Shown: in pieces, positions 32,401 to 47,400 of the stretch
Layout: every line of letters begins with the position of its first letter
How positions within the stretch are numbered: the stretch's first letter is position 1
DNA from: CAYREX01 sp964423505
GTDB lineage: Bacteria > Fermentibacterota > Fermentibacteria > Fermentibacterales > JCC-6
NCBI GenBank assembly: GCA_964423505.1
Contig: CAYREX010000001.1
Location: 124,001-188,000 of the forward strand
Direction of reading: 5' to 3'
DNA: 64,000 nt
The notes under the pieces: model-generated
Databases searched by the model: none
Seen by the model: the letters and a program-made list of their open reading frames with translations, nothing else
Told to the model about the DNA's origin: nothing
Translations under genes and position numbers: made by a program

Positions 32401-35400
32401 CGGGGTGGACAGGGAGCTCGGATTCCGCACCAGGAGCCTGCTGGCCGTCCCGCTGGTGGGCCTGGACGACCGCCTTGTGGGCGTGCTCCAGCTGCTGAAC
32501 AGGGAGACGGGACCCTTCACCCCGGAGGATGCCAGGGCCGCGGAGGTGCTCGGCGCCCAGTGCGCCACCGCCCTGCAGAGGGCGGTCCTGATGGAGGAGC
32601 GGTTCGTCAAGGAGAAGATGGAGAGGGACCTGGCCCTGGCCCGCTCCATCCAGAGAAGGCTGCTCCCCGAGGTCATGCCGGAGCTTTCCGGCTACGAGCT
32701 CGCCGGCTGGAACGAGCCGGCGGACCAGACCGGGGGCGACATCTTCGACGCGGCCCTGATGCCGGACGGCAGCCTCTACCTGCTGCTGGCGGACGCGTGC
32801 GGCCACGGAGTGGGGCCGGCTCTCTCGGTCACCCAGCTCCGCTCCATGGTGCGGATGGGGCTGAGGGTCGGGGAGGGGCTGGACGCGGTGTTCGCCGCCG
32901 CCAACGCCCAGCTGGTCGACGACCTGGCCGGGGAGCACTTCATCACGGCCTTCGCGGGACTGCTGGACCCGGTCGGGCACACCATCTCGTACCACGCCTT
33001 CGGCCAGGGCCCCATGCTGCACGTGCGGGCTGACGGGAGCGGCGTGGAGCGGCTCCCGGCCTCCACCATCCCGCTGGGGATAATGCCGGACATTCCGCTC
33101 CCCCCTCCGGAGAGCGTCCGGATGCAGCCGGGTGACCTCTTCTGCCTGGTGTCCGACGGCCTCTTCGAGCAGGAGAACCGGGAGGGAGAGCAGTTCGGCA
33201 TCGGCAGCATGGAGGAGCTGCTTGCCACCGGCGCGGGCATGGCCCCCGACCGTCTGGCCGTCATCGTGGCGGAGAGGGTGATGGAGCACGCCGGGGAGGT
33301 CCCCCGGGAGGACGACATGACCCTGGTGCTGGTCCGCAGGAAGCGGGCCGGAAGGGCCTAGTCCCCTCCCCGAACCTCCCGGCCGAGGCAGGTCCTCGCG
33401 AAGGTCTCGACCGTCAGGCGGCTCCCGGCAACCAGCCGCTCCCTGCTCTCGGCCAGCCTCCCGGCGAGGGCGCCCCCGTCTAGCCAGGCGGCCTCCAGCA
33501 GCCCGGCGAGCCGCTCCCAGCCGTCATCACCGTCGGCCGTGACCGTCAGGTCCTCGAGGCCGGCCTCCGACATGAACCTGCCGCACTTGGAGGCGTAGGG
33601 CACCGAGATGGGCAGCGTCCCGCAGAGGACGGAGAGGATCGCCCCGTGGAGGGGGACGGTGATGAACGCCCGGCACCGGGCCATCTCCCCGAGGAATGCG
33701 TCGAGGTCGCCGGGCATGACCATCCTTGCCCGGCCGCCATGGCGCATGCCCTCCATCACGAGCCGGCAGTGCCGGTCGTCGGAGTTCGACAGCGTGCCGG
33801 TATGGAAGGGGAAGAGAAGCACCTCGCCGCCGTGCCTCTCCAGGTGGGAATCCAGGAGCGCCGCCCAGGCGGCTACCTCGCAGGAGACGTCCCCCGGCCT
33901 GTGCAGGCCGAGCCTGCGCCTGACCTCCAGGGGGAGGAGGTGCCCCCGTCTGTTTGCCACGTTCCTCGGAGCGGCCCCTATCACGTCGTCCTTCGCGGCG
34001 GACTCGGGAGCCGACCCGCCGGCAAGGGAGAAGGCCGAGTCCGGGACGAGGACCACCCTGCCGGGGTCGAGCCCGACCTCCAGAAGGAGCTCGCGGGAGC
34101 CATGGTCCCTGACCGTGACGCCCCTGCACCTGCCCAGCCACTTCCTCAGCTGGCCGGGGGTCCAGGAGGCCAGCTCCTCCCTGCGCCCTATGCCGACCGA
34201 CCAGGCGAAGGTCGGCTTCCCGCATCGCCGGGCCAGCCTCAGCGGGTGCAGGTTGAACGGTGTGTAGAGGAGCGAGGAGCGGTCCTGCGCCAGCTCGCCG
34301 CCTCCCACGACGACGACGTCGGCCCACCTGACGCCCCGCCGCATGGCGGAGAGCCTGCCGCCGGCGACATCGAAGGGCACCGCGCCGTAGCTCGCCGCCG
34401 TCCGCTCCGGGTCGGCGGACATGACGCCCACCTCGATGTCGCCGAGGCCGGAGAGGTCCCGAACCTGGGCGGCGAAGATGGCCTCGTCGCCCACGTTGGT
34501 ACCCTCCCGCTCGAGCTGTCCCCAGGAGGAAGTGAAGACCCTGGTCAAGTCGGGACCCTCTCCGGTCGGGTCAGCGTACGCTGAAGGAGCGGAGGGTCTC
34601 GGCCATCTGACGAAGCCGCCTGTCTACCCTGCCGTATATGCTGTCCGCCCCGTAGGAGCCGTCCGGCATCCTGCTGCCCGCCGGGAGCCCCGTGAGGAGC
34701 TGGATGCCCTGCTCCACCGTCTCCACCGGGTAGATGGAGAAGCTGCCATTGCGGACCGCCTCGATGACGTAGTCCCTGAGTTGCAGGTCCTCGACGTTGC
34801 TCTTCGGGATGAGGACCCCCTGCTCCCCGGTCAGGCCCCTCTCCCGGCAGACCTTGAAGAAGCCCTCTATCTTCTGGTTCACCCCGCCTATGGCCTGCAC
34901 CTCGCCGTGCTGGTTCACCGAGCCGGTCACCGCCAGGCCCTGGCGTACCGGCACGTCCGCGAGGGCGCTGAGCAGCGCGTAGAGCTCCGTCGACGAGGCG
35001 CTGTCGCCATCCACGCCTCCGTAGCTCTGCTCGAAGACGATGCTGGCCGAGAGGGAGAGCGGGTAGTCGCTGGCGAACCTGCCCCTGAGGAAGCCTGCAA
35101 TTATGAGCATCCCCTTGGTGTGGGTGGTCCCGGAGAGCTCCGCTTCCCGCTCCACGTTTATCAGGCCCTCCCGGCCGGCGGTCACCCTGGCGGTTATCCT
35201 GGCGGGGAGGCCGAAGGCGTAGTCGACGGTGCTGTAGACGGCGAGCCCGTTGACCTGCCCGACCCTCTCGCCATCGGTATCGACCTTCAGGGTACCGTCG
35301 AGTATCCGCTTCCTGGCGTAGGACTCGCCGAGGTCCAGGCGGTAGACCTTCTCCTCGACCGCCTTTGCGACATGCTCCGGGCCCACGACCTCGGCGCCCT

Positions 35401-38400
35401 CCTCCCGGGCCCAGAAGCAGGCCTGGCGCATGTAGTCGCTCACCCTGTTGAACTCGATGGAGAGCCCGTCCTTCCTGCCGGCCACGCGGACGCTCTCCTC
35501 TGCTATGGCGGCGACCGCCCCGGCGGAGAGCGGAGGCAGCCCCTCCGACTCGATTATCGCCGCCAGGACCGAGGCGAAGCTGGCGATGTTCTCCTCCGTC
35601 TTCTCCATGGAGTCGTCGAATGCGGCCCTTATCCGGAAGAGCAGACCGAACTCCGGCTCGTGGGACGCGAGCAGGGAGTAGAGCCGGGAGGAGCCTATCA
35701 GGATCACCTTGACCCTCGTGGAGATCGGCTCCGGATGGAGGTCCACCGGGTAGATGCCCAGCGGGTCGTGGGAGCGTATCACGCTGGTGCCGTTGCGGAG
35801 GGTCTGGATGAGCTGCTGCCAGAGCGCGGGCTGCCTCACCACGTCCATGGCGTTCATGATGAGGTAGCCGCCGTCGGCGCGGTGTATGGCGCCCGCCCTT
35901 ATCATGGTGTGGTCCGTGTAGGGCCTGTTCTCCACCACGACCCTGTCGATGTTGCCGAAGAGGCTGACCGGGTCGGGGAACTCCTCTATGACCACCGGCC
36001 GCCGCTTCCTCTCGGAGTTGTCCAGTATCACGTTGGGCGCCAGGAGGACGAAGGGGTCATTCCCCTCCTCGGTCTCGGCGAAGTCCCCGAGGTTCTCGAG
36101 GATCAGCTCCAGGATGCTGTCCGCCCAGGCCGAGACCTTCTCCCCGCCCGTCTCGCCCAGGCCCGCGAGTATGCCCTCGACCGTCGGGCGGACGAGCCGC
36201 CTGTGCAGCTTCTCCAGCCTGCTCCCGGCCTCGTTGTCCAGGTCCCTGGCCTTCCTGTATGCCGCGGTCAGCTTTGCGAACAGCTCGTCGTGGAGCCGCT
36301 CGTAGCGCTCCAGGTCCTCGTCCGTGAGCTTGCCCTCGTCACGGAGCTCCTCCAGCTTCTCGAAGGTGACGGCCTCGCCCTCCATCACCGGGAGAACGTC
36401 CGGCCTGAACTCGGTGGGGGAGACGGGGACGTTCACGATGGTGAAGCCCTTCTCCTCCGCCTCCTTCCTGACCCCGGCCATCAGCTCCTTCTTCTGCTCC
36501 TGGTACGTGCCCTGGAGGATGCGCCGCTCGTGGTCGGCCTTCTCGCTCTTCAGGACGGCGGGGATGTTGCTGCGGAGCAGATGTACGCACTCCCCGAGCC
36601 TCTCGACGAAGCGCTCGGCGCCTCCGGCCGGGAAGACGAGCGCCATCGGCTTCCTGGGGTCCTCCATGTTCCGGACGAAGGCTATGTCGCGCAGGTCGTC
36701 GGTCTCCATGTCTATGCTGTCCAGGATGCGCTTGACAGTGGTCTCCCGGCCGGTGCCGGAAACGCCGGTGACGAACATGTTGTAGCCTACGGAGGGAATC
36801 TCCAGGCCGAGCCTTATGGCCCTGACCGCCCGGTCCTGGCCGACTATCTCGCCGGTTGGTCTCAGGTCTCCGGTGGTCTCGAATCCGAGCGCGGTCATCG
36901 GGCACTCCCACTTGAGCTGCCCGGGCCTAAGGGGCTCCATGGACATGTCCCTCCTAACTTGATGGGCCTCCGGGCTACGGGTCCGGGGCCTCCGGCAGCG
37001 ATGCCGGGACGGTGAGCGGTCCTCTCCCGACGGACAGGACCCTCAGCCTCAACCCCCGCTCGACCACCGCATCGAGGACGACAGTGGCCTCGGGCCTGGC
37101 CAGCAGGGTCATCGCCTCGGCGAAGCGGGGCGAGGGGAGGAACGCGTCGGCGATCCCGCTGTCGTCCTCAAGCATAAGGAAACCGGCGTCCCGGGCAAGC
37201 CTCCTGCGGCAGGCCATCCTGCCCCAGACCCGTACCCGTCCCCGCTCCGGGAGGCCGGCCAGAGGCATGGTGCCCGCGGGACGTTCCCTCAGGGACATGG
37301 GATGGGCGGAGAGGGCGAAGCCGAGCATGCCCAGCTCCATGGAGACCCGGGTCTCCTCCGAGTACTCCGGCAGCTCCGGGAGACCCGAGGGGGTCCCGGA
37401 GAGGAGGCCTCCCCCTCCGGCCTCCAGCCCCAGTATGGCCGTGGCCGGGGTCATCCCCAGCTCGCGGAGGCAACCGGCGGCGGACATGCTGCGGCAGAGG
37501 GAGCGGCCCAGCCCCGCCTGAAGCAGCTCTACGGGAGCCCGGTATGGCCTGCCCGACTCCAGCCTCTCCATCTCCCGCTCCCCCATCCCTCTCAGATGAC
37601 GGAACCCGACCATCACGCCATCGTCCCGCCCGGTGGCGGTCCAGCCGCCGGTGTTCACGCCAGGGGGCATGAGCCGGAGGCCCATTCGCATCGCCTCTGC
37701 GGCGTAGACGGACGGCGCGTAGAAGCCTCCGCCCGAGGCCATGGCCGCCGCCATGTGGACCGCCGGGTAGCGTTGCTTCAGCCCCGCCGCCGCGCAGGCT
37801 ACCGCCGCGTAGGTGAAGGCGTGGGCCCTGCAGAAGCCGTAGCCGGCGTAGCCGGAGAGCAGCTCCCAGGCGGCCCGGGACCTCCCGGGGGAGAGACCGG
37901 CGGCCCTGCACATGCCCATGGCCTCCTCCAGCGGGACCTCCCGACGCTTCAGCCTCCTCCTGAGCATGTCCGCCTCCGCCTCGTCGAGTCCCAGAAGGAC
38001 CGCCGCCGCCCTGGAGACGTCCTCCTGGTAGAGCATCACCCCCAGGTTCTCCCTCAGCGGCTCGCGCAGCTCGGGGAACGCCGGGTTCCACCTGCCGCCG
38101 CTCTCCAGCCGCTCGAGGTAGCGCCGCCTCCCGCCACCGGCCGAGGCGCCCGGCCGGACCAGGGCCAGCGCCCTGGCGACGTCCTCCATGGTCTCCACGC
38201 GCATCTCCCTGAGGAGGCAACGCATCGCCGGCGACTCAACGTGGACGACACCTATCGTCCGGCCGGAGTCGAGCAGCTCGCGTGCCGGGGCGGGGAGCCT
38301 GCCCCCCTTCCCGAACACGTCCGCCGGCCTGAGGCCGACGGCACCGCACACGGTGGACACGGTCGTGAGGCCCCTCTGGCCGAGCAGGTCCATCTTCAGG

Positions 38401-41400
38401 AGGCCCATCTCCTCCACCCCGTCCTTGTCGAAGTGGGTAATGCACAGTCCGTTCGGACTGGGCGCCAGAGGCATCTCCCGCTCCAGGGGCCCGCCCGCGA
38501 CCACGAGCCCGCACGGGTGGGGCGCCAGGTTGGAGGGCAGCCCCAGGAGCAGCTCCGAGAGGGAGAGGGCCGTGGCGGCCGGCTCCCTCCTCCAGGCGGG
38601 AGACCTGCCGCGGTCCAGCAGACGCACCAGGCCGTCCACCTCCTCCCGCCCCATCCCCAGGCCGGCGGCGGCGACCCTGAGCGCGGCCCTCCTCCTGTGG
38701 GTCACCACCTGCGACACGGCCCCGCCCCTCCTCCCGACCCTCTCAAGGAACCAGCGGACTATCCCGTCGCGGCCCTCGCTGTCCAGGTCCAGGTCTATGT
38801 CCGGCGGCGAGCTGCGGAGCCTGTTGTAGAAGCGGGGGAACGAGAGCCCGTGGCGGATCGGGCAGACTATGGAGAGGCCCAGGAGGTAGGCCACGATGCT
38901 GCCGGCGGCCGAGCCCCGGCAGTTGACCGCCACCCCCTCGCGTCTGCACCTCTCCACCACGGAGTGGAAGTCGAGGAAGTAGCCGGCCAGCCCTCCGGCG
39001 CGTATGGCCGCCAGCTCCGTCGAAAGGCGCCTGGCCGCCGCCGCGCTCCCTCCGTAGACCTCCGAGAGGCGCCTGCGGGCAAGCTCGGTCAGGCGGCGCT
39101 CCTCGAAGAGGTCCCTCCGGCCGTATCCCGGCGGTGTACCGGGCTCCGTGCGGAGCTCCTCCGCCAGGCGGAGGTTTCCGGCCAGCGCCTCCGGCGCCTC
39201 CCGGAAGGCCTCCTCGAAGACCGGGCGGGGAGGAAGGGTCCATCTCCCGTCCGCCGGGTCGCCCGGAGAGGGCCTCTCCCCCTCGATGGCCATGTAGCCT
39301 GCCCTGAGGACCCGGTGGGCCTCGAGGTGCCCCTCCCCCGTGAACATCGCGGGCCATGCGGCCACCGGCCTCAGTCCCGCGGCCAGGACCTCGCGGACGG
39401 CCTCCCGGGGAGGCGTACCGGAGAGCTCGCCCGGCGGGACGGCCACGGCCACCTCCCCCTCGAATCCGAGGCCGCGGAGCGCGCCTGCAGCCGGCGGAGC
39501 ATCCACCAGGGCCGTTAGGCCGGAGCTGAGGGAGAGCGCCTCCTCCACGTCGACCCTCTCCGGGCAGGCGAGGGCGGTGAGCAGCGAGCAGAGCCCGGCC
39601 CAGCCCTCCCCCCGGGATACGAGTACCGCGCGGACGCCGCCGAGGAGAACGGTTGCCCCGGCAGCGCCCGCGATGCCCAGCTCCCGAGCTCCGGAAGCCA
39701 GCTCCAGCTGGCCGGTCAGGAGCCCCTCGTCCGCGAGCACGCAGGACGAGTAGCCCAGGCGGGCAGCCGCCGAGGCCAGCTCCGAGGGCGCGGCGGTGCC
39801 CCTCCTGAGAGAGTAGACGCTCCGGAGAGGAAGGGCTGCCGGTCCGAGATCCTGCATGCGGGTAATGTATACGGATGTTTACTTCGGGGCAACGGTCCTC
39901 TCCCCCCGGAGGGAACCGGCCATATAATGCGGGGGTAGACGAAGGGGAAGGAGCTCTCCCGCGTTAGGGAGAATGGAACTGGAGGAGAAAGATGAAGACA
40001 AGACTCTCTCTCGCGGCGGCCCTTCTGGCTGCCGTGCTGGTCATCTCGTGCAACGAGCCCTCTTCGCCCTCCGGGTCGCTGCCGCCGGTGACGAACCTGG
40101 CGGTCGACTTCGACCTCTCCCGCGGCGACACGGTCGTCCTCACCTGGGACCCGGTGGAGGTCGAGGGGGGAGTGGACGGCTATCACATCTGGTTCTCGCC
40201 CATCGGCGTGGCCTGGGACGAGTACGTCAGCGCGGACACCACCTGGAGCCACGAGGGTGCGACCTCCGCCGGCTCCTACTACGCCAAGGCCTCCAAGGGG
40301 CTGGACTACTCCTCCGAGAACTCGAACGAGGTGCACACCACCACCAACCGCGTGCAGGGCGACTACCTGCTGCGGGTGGACGGCAGCGACGGCTTCCGCT
40401 TCGGGCAGGGCTGCGGCCTCATGGGCGAGGCCTCGGCGGACTCGTTCCCCCAGGACATCTACATCGCGGTGGCCGACAGCAGCATCTACATCTACTCCGG
40501 CGACCACGACCCGGAGAACTACCCCGGTGGCTCCCGGACGCTTCTCTGCAGGCAGGGCGCGCTGGGCAACGTGGCCCCCGAGCCGGGCGCCGGGAACTGG
40601 GTCGACTCCGTCAGGGTGGACGACTGGATGAACGTCTTCGGACAGCTCTCCAACGGCCACTTCGTCCGCATGCGGATAGACACCGTCTACACCAACGGCT
40701 TCGACTGCTACATGTACGAGTACCAGACGATACCCGCCCTGAGGCTCTTCGACGCCTGGTAGTGGATGCCGCGGAGGGGGGAGGCCATCCCCCCTCCGCC
40801 CATCCCCCCCTCCACGCTCCGCTCCCGACCACCGGAATAGCGCCCCCCGGTCGCCTGTAACACCCCCGTAGAGGGAGACGTCAGAGGCAATGTGAAGCTG
40901 TAACTGCGGAGGTGACGGGATGACTGCTCTCGGGACGGTCTCGGCGCTGGTTGCGCTGATAACGGTATCGGCAGGGGTACAGTCGCTAAGGGACGAGCAC
41001 TACCGATCGGTGGTGGACACGGTCGCCGGGATGGTCTACGACCAGGAGGTCGTCCGGATGGCCGGCGAGCACGACCTGAGCGTGGTGAACGTGACCTGGG
41101 AGGACACGGGGAGGTACTACGGCTCATGCTGGGGCCCGAACATCAGCGACATGACCATCCAGGTGCACAGCTACGCGGACGGCTCGGAGCGGCCGACGCT
41201 CACCTGCATGCCGGTGATAAGGCACCCGAACTTCCACGACCTCTCGGCGGACCTGGACCCTGACGACTTCTACCTGCTGGTAGGCAACGAGATAGGCGAG
41301 GAGCCGGCGCCGGTCAGCCTTACCGACTTCGTTGACAACCTCCGGTTCTACCTGCACGATCCTGCCTCATGGCCCGGGGACGACCACGGCCTGCTCTGCG

Positions 41401-44400
41401 AGCGGGACAGCTCGGTGCTGGTCAGCGCCCAGGCCGTCTTCCTGCCCATCCGGGAGAGCGGCACGGCCACCTTCAACCCGGTGCTCTTCAACTACCAGTC
41501 CTACAGGGGCGACCCGGCGGTCCTCACCATCCTGGCCACCAGGGAGGGGACCAGCGTTACGGTGATAGACAACGCCCGTGACGCCGTCGAGGGGAGCTGG
41601 AGCTGGGGACAGAGGCTCTTCTTCAACGAGGACGGCCAGAGGGCCAGCCTGACCGGCCAGCGCATCTCCGACTTCGAGGCCGAGGGCGGCGACACCGGCG
41701 GGGAGGCCGTCTCGGTCGGGGAGGAGTCGGGGCTGAACATGGTCCTCCTCATCCAGATACCGCTGAAGCAGAGGAACCCGCAGTCCACCTGGTTCGACGA
41801 CGTGGCATACTGCGAGTCGGCCCCCTCCGGGGCGCTGGCAATGGACGCCACCGTCTCCTCCGACGTCGAGGCGGCCGTGATAGGCCACGGGGAGCTCGAG
41901 GGCGTGTTCACCGAGATAGACGACCTGAAGATAGAGAGGGATCCCGAGTTCCCCATCAGGGTCACCGTGCAGTTCTACAAGGCGACCTCGAACGGCGTGG
42001 TCTCCGAGGATGACATCGCCCAGGTGGCCGCGGAGATAGAGAGGGTCTACGAGGACGCCGACTTCGTCGGCTCGCTCGTTGTGCCAGACCCGGGGACCTA
42101 CAGGCCCACCGACTGGGACAGGGCGTCGGTCCCGAGAAGGCTGAACAGGTTCTGGGACCTCTACCGGGACGCATACCTCCGCTCCATCGGCAGGCGGGAC
42201 CTGGAGAGCTGACCCCGCGGGCCCACTGCTTTAGGCCCTCCGGCGTGTCCGGAGGGCCTTTAATGTTGCGCGGACAGGTTGCCGGCCGGCCCCGGCGGGG
42301 CTATGTATCGCAGATGGCTAGGACGTCCGAGAGAGGCCACTGGGACGACTTCTGGAGGCGTGACCGTGACCTCGACGAGATCTACGACAACGACGGCAGG
42401 ATAGTCGAGGAGGTCACCTCGCGCCTGGACGTCCGCGGCGTGGTCTGCCTCGAGGTCGGCGCGGCCACCGCCAGGGACAGCGCCGCGCTGGCCGGCGAGG
42501 GCGCCGTGGCCGTGGCCCTGGACTACTCCCACGAGGCGCTCCGCCTCGCCCGGGAGGCGGCCGCCGGGGGCGATGACCCGCCCCTGCTGGTCTGCGGCGA
42601 CGCCTTCGCGCTGCCCTTCAGGGAGGAGAGCTTCGGGCTGGTCTTCCACCAGGGGGTCCTGGAGCACTTTCGGGACCCCGAGCCGCTGCTCCGGGAGAAC
42701 GTCCGGGTCCTCGAGCCGGGGGGAGTCCTGCTGGCGGACGTCCCCCAGACCCTCCACGTCTACACGCTGATGAAGAAGGCGCTCATCCTGCTCGGGTCGT
42801 GGTTCGCCGGGTGGGAGACCCAGTTCACCGGGAGGGGGCTCTGCAGGCTGCTCCGCCGGGTGGGCCTGGAGCCGTTCGCCGTCTACGGACGCTTCTTCTC
42901 CCCCTCCCTGCTCTACAGGGTCTTCCGGGAGGCGCTCATGCGGGTCGGACCGAGGCTGCCGCTCAGGCCGGTGCTCGTTCCGCCGGTCCACCGCCTGCGC
43001 GGAAGGCTGAGGGGGGCGGTGGAGCGCAGCTTCCTCGGCCCGGCGCTGGGGGTGGTCATCGGCGTCTTCGCCAGGAAGCCGGAGCCTTGAGGCTGCTCGT
43101 CCTGAACTGGAGGGACCCGCGCAACCCGGAGGCCGGTGGGGCGGAGGTCCACCTGCACGAGATACTGAGGAGGACGGCGGCGGCCGGCCACGAGGTCACG
43201 CAGGTCTCCTGCCGGGTCCGCGGCCTGCCCTCCGTGGAGACCATTGACGGCGTGAGGGTCCTCCGGCGTGGAGGCCGGTACACCTTCAACCTCGGCCTCA
43301 GGCGCTTCTGCGAGCGCCTGGGCATGGAGCGTTTCGACCTGGTGGTCGAGGACCTGTGCAAGGTGCCCTTCTACTCCCCGAGGTGGTCGCCGGTGCCGGT
43401 GCTGACGGTTGTCCCCCACCTCTTCGGGACGACCGCCTACAGGGAGGTGGGTCTCCCGCTGGCCCTCTACGTCGACCTCATGGAGAGGCCCGTCCCCCGG
43501 GTCTACGGGGACACCCCCCTGGTGGCCATCTCCGAGAGCACCCGGGCCGACCTGGTCGGGAGGGGCCTGCCGGCGGAGAACATCTCGGTGATCCCCTGCG
43601 GCATTGACACGGATACCTACTCCCCGGGCCCGCCGGACGCCGAGCCGGGCCTCTTCCTCTACGTCGGCAGGATAAAGCGATACAAGGGCATCCACCTGAT
43701 CCTGGACGCCCTTGCGCGGCTGCGCTCCGGCGGGCGGGACCACCGGCTGGTCGTGCTGGGGAGCGGCGACTACCTTGGAGCGCTGACCAGGAGGGCGGAG
43801 CGTCTCGGTCTCGAAGGCGCCGTCGACTTCCGCGGCTTCGTGCCGGAGGAGGAGAAGGTCAGCTGGCTCAGGAGGGCGTGGTGCGCCGTGCTTCCCTCCG
43901 AGAAGGAGGGCTGGGGGCTGACCGTCATCGAGGCGAACGCCTGCGGGACGCCGGTGGTCGCCAGCGACAGCGACGGGCTCCGCGACTCGGTCCGACACGG
44001 CGAGACCGGTCTCCTCGTGCCCCACGGAGACGTTGACGAGCTGGCCGCATCCATGGAGGAGGTTGCCTCGGACCGACTGCTGAGGGAGTCGATGGGCGCC
44101 GAGGGCATACGATGGGCCGAGCGGTTCGACTGGGACGATACCGCCGACAGGATGATGGAGTTGATGGAGAGGGTCGCCTCCGGTGGCTCAGCGCCCCACG
44201 AATAGCCTGTCCGCAAGCACCGGCGGCAGCCCGGCGTCCATGATGGCAGACGCGGCGGCCTCGATGTCGTACTCGACCCTCACGTGCCGCCAGGTCCCCC
44301 GCTCCGTGTCCAGGAGGAGGTAGGCGGCCCTCGGGTCGCCGTCCCTCGGCTGGCCCACGCTGCCCGCGTTTATCAGACAGACGTCCTCCAGCTTCCCGGA

Positions 44401-47400
44401 GACGGTCTCGACGTAGCCGCCCCCCGGTCTCCAGCAGCCGGGCATGTGGGTGTGCCCGATGAGCGAGAGCTTGTCCGGGCTCCGCCTGCAGGCCTCCACC
44501 GCCGCCGCCCTGGTCAGAACGTAGGTCCAGCTGAGCGGGTCGGGGGGGTAGGCGTGACAGAGGTGCAGGCCGTGGGCGTCGGCCTCAGGCGGAAGCGACT
44601 CCAGCCAGCCGGCCTCGTCCGGCGAGAGCGCCTCCCTGGTCCAGCGTACCGCGGCCGCACCGGCGCTGTTGAAGAACTCGAGGCTCTCCCGTCCCGTCAC
44701 CCCGGCGTCGTGGTTGCCCAGGACCGCCAGCTCGCAGCTCTCCCTCACCGTGCGTATGCAGGCGGAGGGCTCCGCGCCGTAGCCGACGACGTCCCCGAGG
44801 CAGAGGGTGACGTCCGCATCCGCGCCCGGGCGGCTCTGCATGACCGCATCCAGGGCGGTCCCGTTCCCGTGCACGTCGGAGATGACCCTTATCAGCACTT
44901 TCCCTCCCCGGTCATCCTCTCCAGTACGGCGTTCACCAGGCCGGTGGCCTCCTCCTCGCCGTAGGTCCTGACCAGGTCCAGGGCCTCGTCTATGACCACG
45001 GCCCTGGGGGTCGGGGGGGAGAGATGCATGGCCTCCGCGGCGGATTGCTCCAGGACCAGCCTGACCACCGCCGACAGCCGCTCCGGGCTCCAGTTCTCCA
45101 GGAAGGACTCCATGAGCGTCCGGAGCTCTTCGAGGTGCTCCTCCACTGCACGACCCAGCCGAGCCGCCCACGCCCACTCCTCCGGCGGCAGGTCCGCTCC
45201 CACACCCGACCCCGGGTCCTCCATCATCTCCCTGAGCCGCTCCAGGTTCCACTCCAGGGGGCGTCCGTTCATGCCGGAGGCGTATCGCGCCCTGAGTAGA
45301 GCCCTGCGGGCCCTGTTCCTCACGCCCAAGGGCAGCCTCCCCAGGCGGTCACCCGGTCTCCCCGGTCCCCTCCTCGTCGGAGGCATCCTCCAGGAGGGAG
45401 AGCTCGCCGTAGACGCTCACCATCTCCAGCGCGGTCATGGCTGCGTCGAAGCCCCGGTTGCCCGCCTTGGCGCCGGCCCTGTCAACCGCCTGCTCCATGG
45501 TATCGGCGGTTACTATCCCGTAGATGACCGGCACGTCGGTGAGCATCCCGGCCTGCGCGATGCCCTTGGCGCTCTCGGCCGCGACCTGCTCGAAATGGGG
45601 GGTCTCCCCCCTGACCACGGCGCCGAGGCAGACCACGCAGTGGTAGAGCCCGGTGTCCGCTATCCGGACGGCCAGCGCCGGTATCTCCATCGCACCGGGC
45701 ACCCTGAAAACGTCGATGTCGTCGGTGTCGACATCGTGGCGCTCGAAGCAGTCGAGCGCGCCGTCCAGGAGCCGCTCGGTCACCACGGAGTTGAACCGGG
45801 AGACCACAACGGCGGGCTTCAGCCCCTCGCCGCCGAGACGTCCCTCATGCATCCAAGCCATCTTCGACTCCTTCCTCTTCCTCAAGGAGGTGACCCAGCT
45901 TGAGCCTCTTGGCTCTCAGGTAGGCCGCGTTCTCCTTCGTGGGGGGGATCTCGAGCCCCACCCTCTCCGTTATCTCGAGGCCGTACCCGTTCAGGCCGAT
46001 TATCTTCCTCGGGTTGTTGGTCATGAGCCTTATCGAGGAGAGACCCAGGTCGACGAGTATCTGGGCGCCTATGCCGTAGTCACGCAGGTCCGCCGGGAAG
46101 CCGAGCTGCTCGTTGGCCTCGACGGTGTCCAGGCCGTGGTCCTGCAGGTGATAGGCGCGCACCTTGTTGGCCAGGCCGATGCCCCTGCCCTCCTGCGACA
46201 TGTAGAGCAGGACGCCCTGCCCCTCCCTCTGTATCATCCACATGGCCGAGCCGAGCTGGCTGCCGCAGTCGCACCTGCGCGAGCCGAACACGTCGCCGGT
46301 CAGGCACTGGGAGTGAACCCTGACCAGCACGTCGCTCTTCCCTCTCACCTCGCCGCAGACCAGGGCGACGTGGACCTCCCGGTCCACGGTGGTCCCGTAG
46401 ACACGGAGGCCGAACATCCCGTACTCGGTGGGGAGGGTGGACTCGGCCAGGCACCTGACCAGCTTCTCCGTCCTCCTCCGGTACTGGACCAACTCCTCGA
46501 CCGAGGTCAGCACCAGGCCGTGCCTCTCCGCCATCTCCGAGAGCTCCGGCAGCCTGGCCATGGTGCCGTCCGCGCTCATGACCTCGCATATGACGCCGGC
46601 GGGCGGGAGGCCGGCAAGCCTGGCCAGGTCCACCGCCGCCTCCGTGTGCCCGGTCCTGCTGAGGACGCCGCCTCTCCTGGCGGCGAGCGGGAAGACATGG
46701 CCGGGGCGCACAAGGTCGGATGGCCGGGAGCCCGGGTCGATGGCCACCCTGATGGTCCTGGCCCGGTCGTGGGCGGAGATGCCGGTGGTCACTCCATCGG
46801 CGGCGTCTATGCTGACCATGAAGGCGGTCTCGTGCAGCGAGGTGTTCCTGGGGGTCATCTCCTCTATTGCCAGCCGCTCCAGGCTCTCCCTCTCCATGGC
46901 GAGGCATATCAGGCCCCTGCCCTCTGCGGCCATGAAGTTGACCTCGTCGGGGCCGCACTCCGAGGCGGCGACTATCAGGTCGCCCTCGTTCTCGCGGTTC
47001 TCGTCGTCGACCACGATGACCATCCGGCCCTGCCGTATGGCCTCTATGGCCTCCTCCGCGGGAGCTATCATCACCCGTCCTCCATCATGCCGGCGACGTA
47101 ACGGGCCAGCAGGTCGTACTCCAGGTTGACCGGCGTACCGGGGCGCCAGCCGCCGGCGGTGGTCCGCTCCAGCGTCTCCGGGACCAGCGCCACGGAGAAC
47201 ATCCCGCCCCGCTTGGACGCCACGGTCAGGCTTATCCCGCTCACCGCCACGGAGCCCTTCGGGGCCACCAGGCGTCCGCCCTCCCGGGGAAGGGCTATCC
47301 AGGCGGTCACGAAGCGCCCCTCCCTGACCATCCTGAGGACCCTGGAGGCGCAGTCGACGTGACCGGTCACCATGTGCCCCTCCACCCTGTCGCCCAGCCG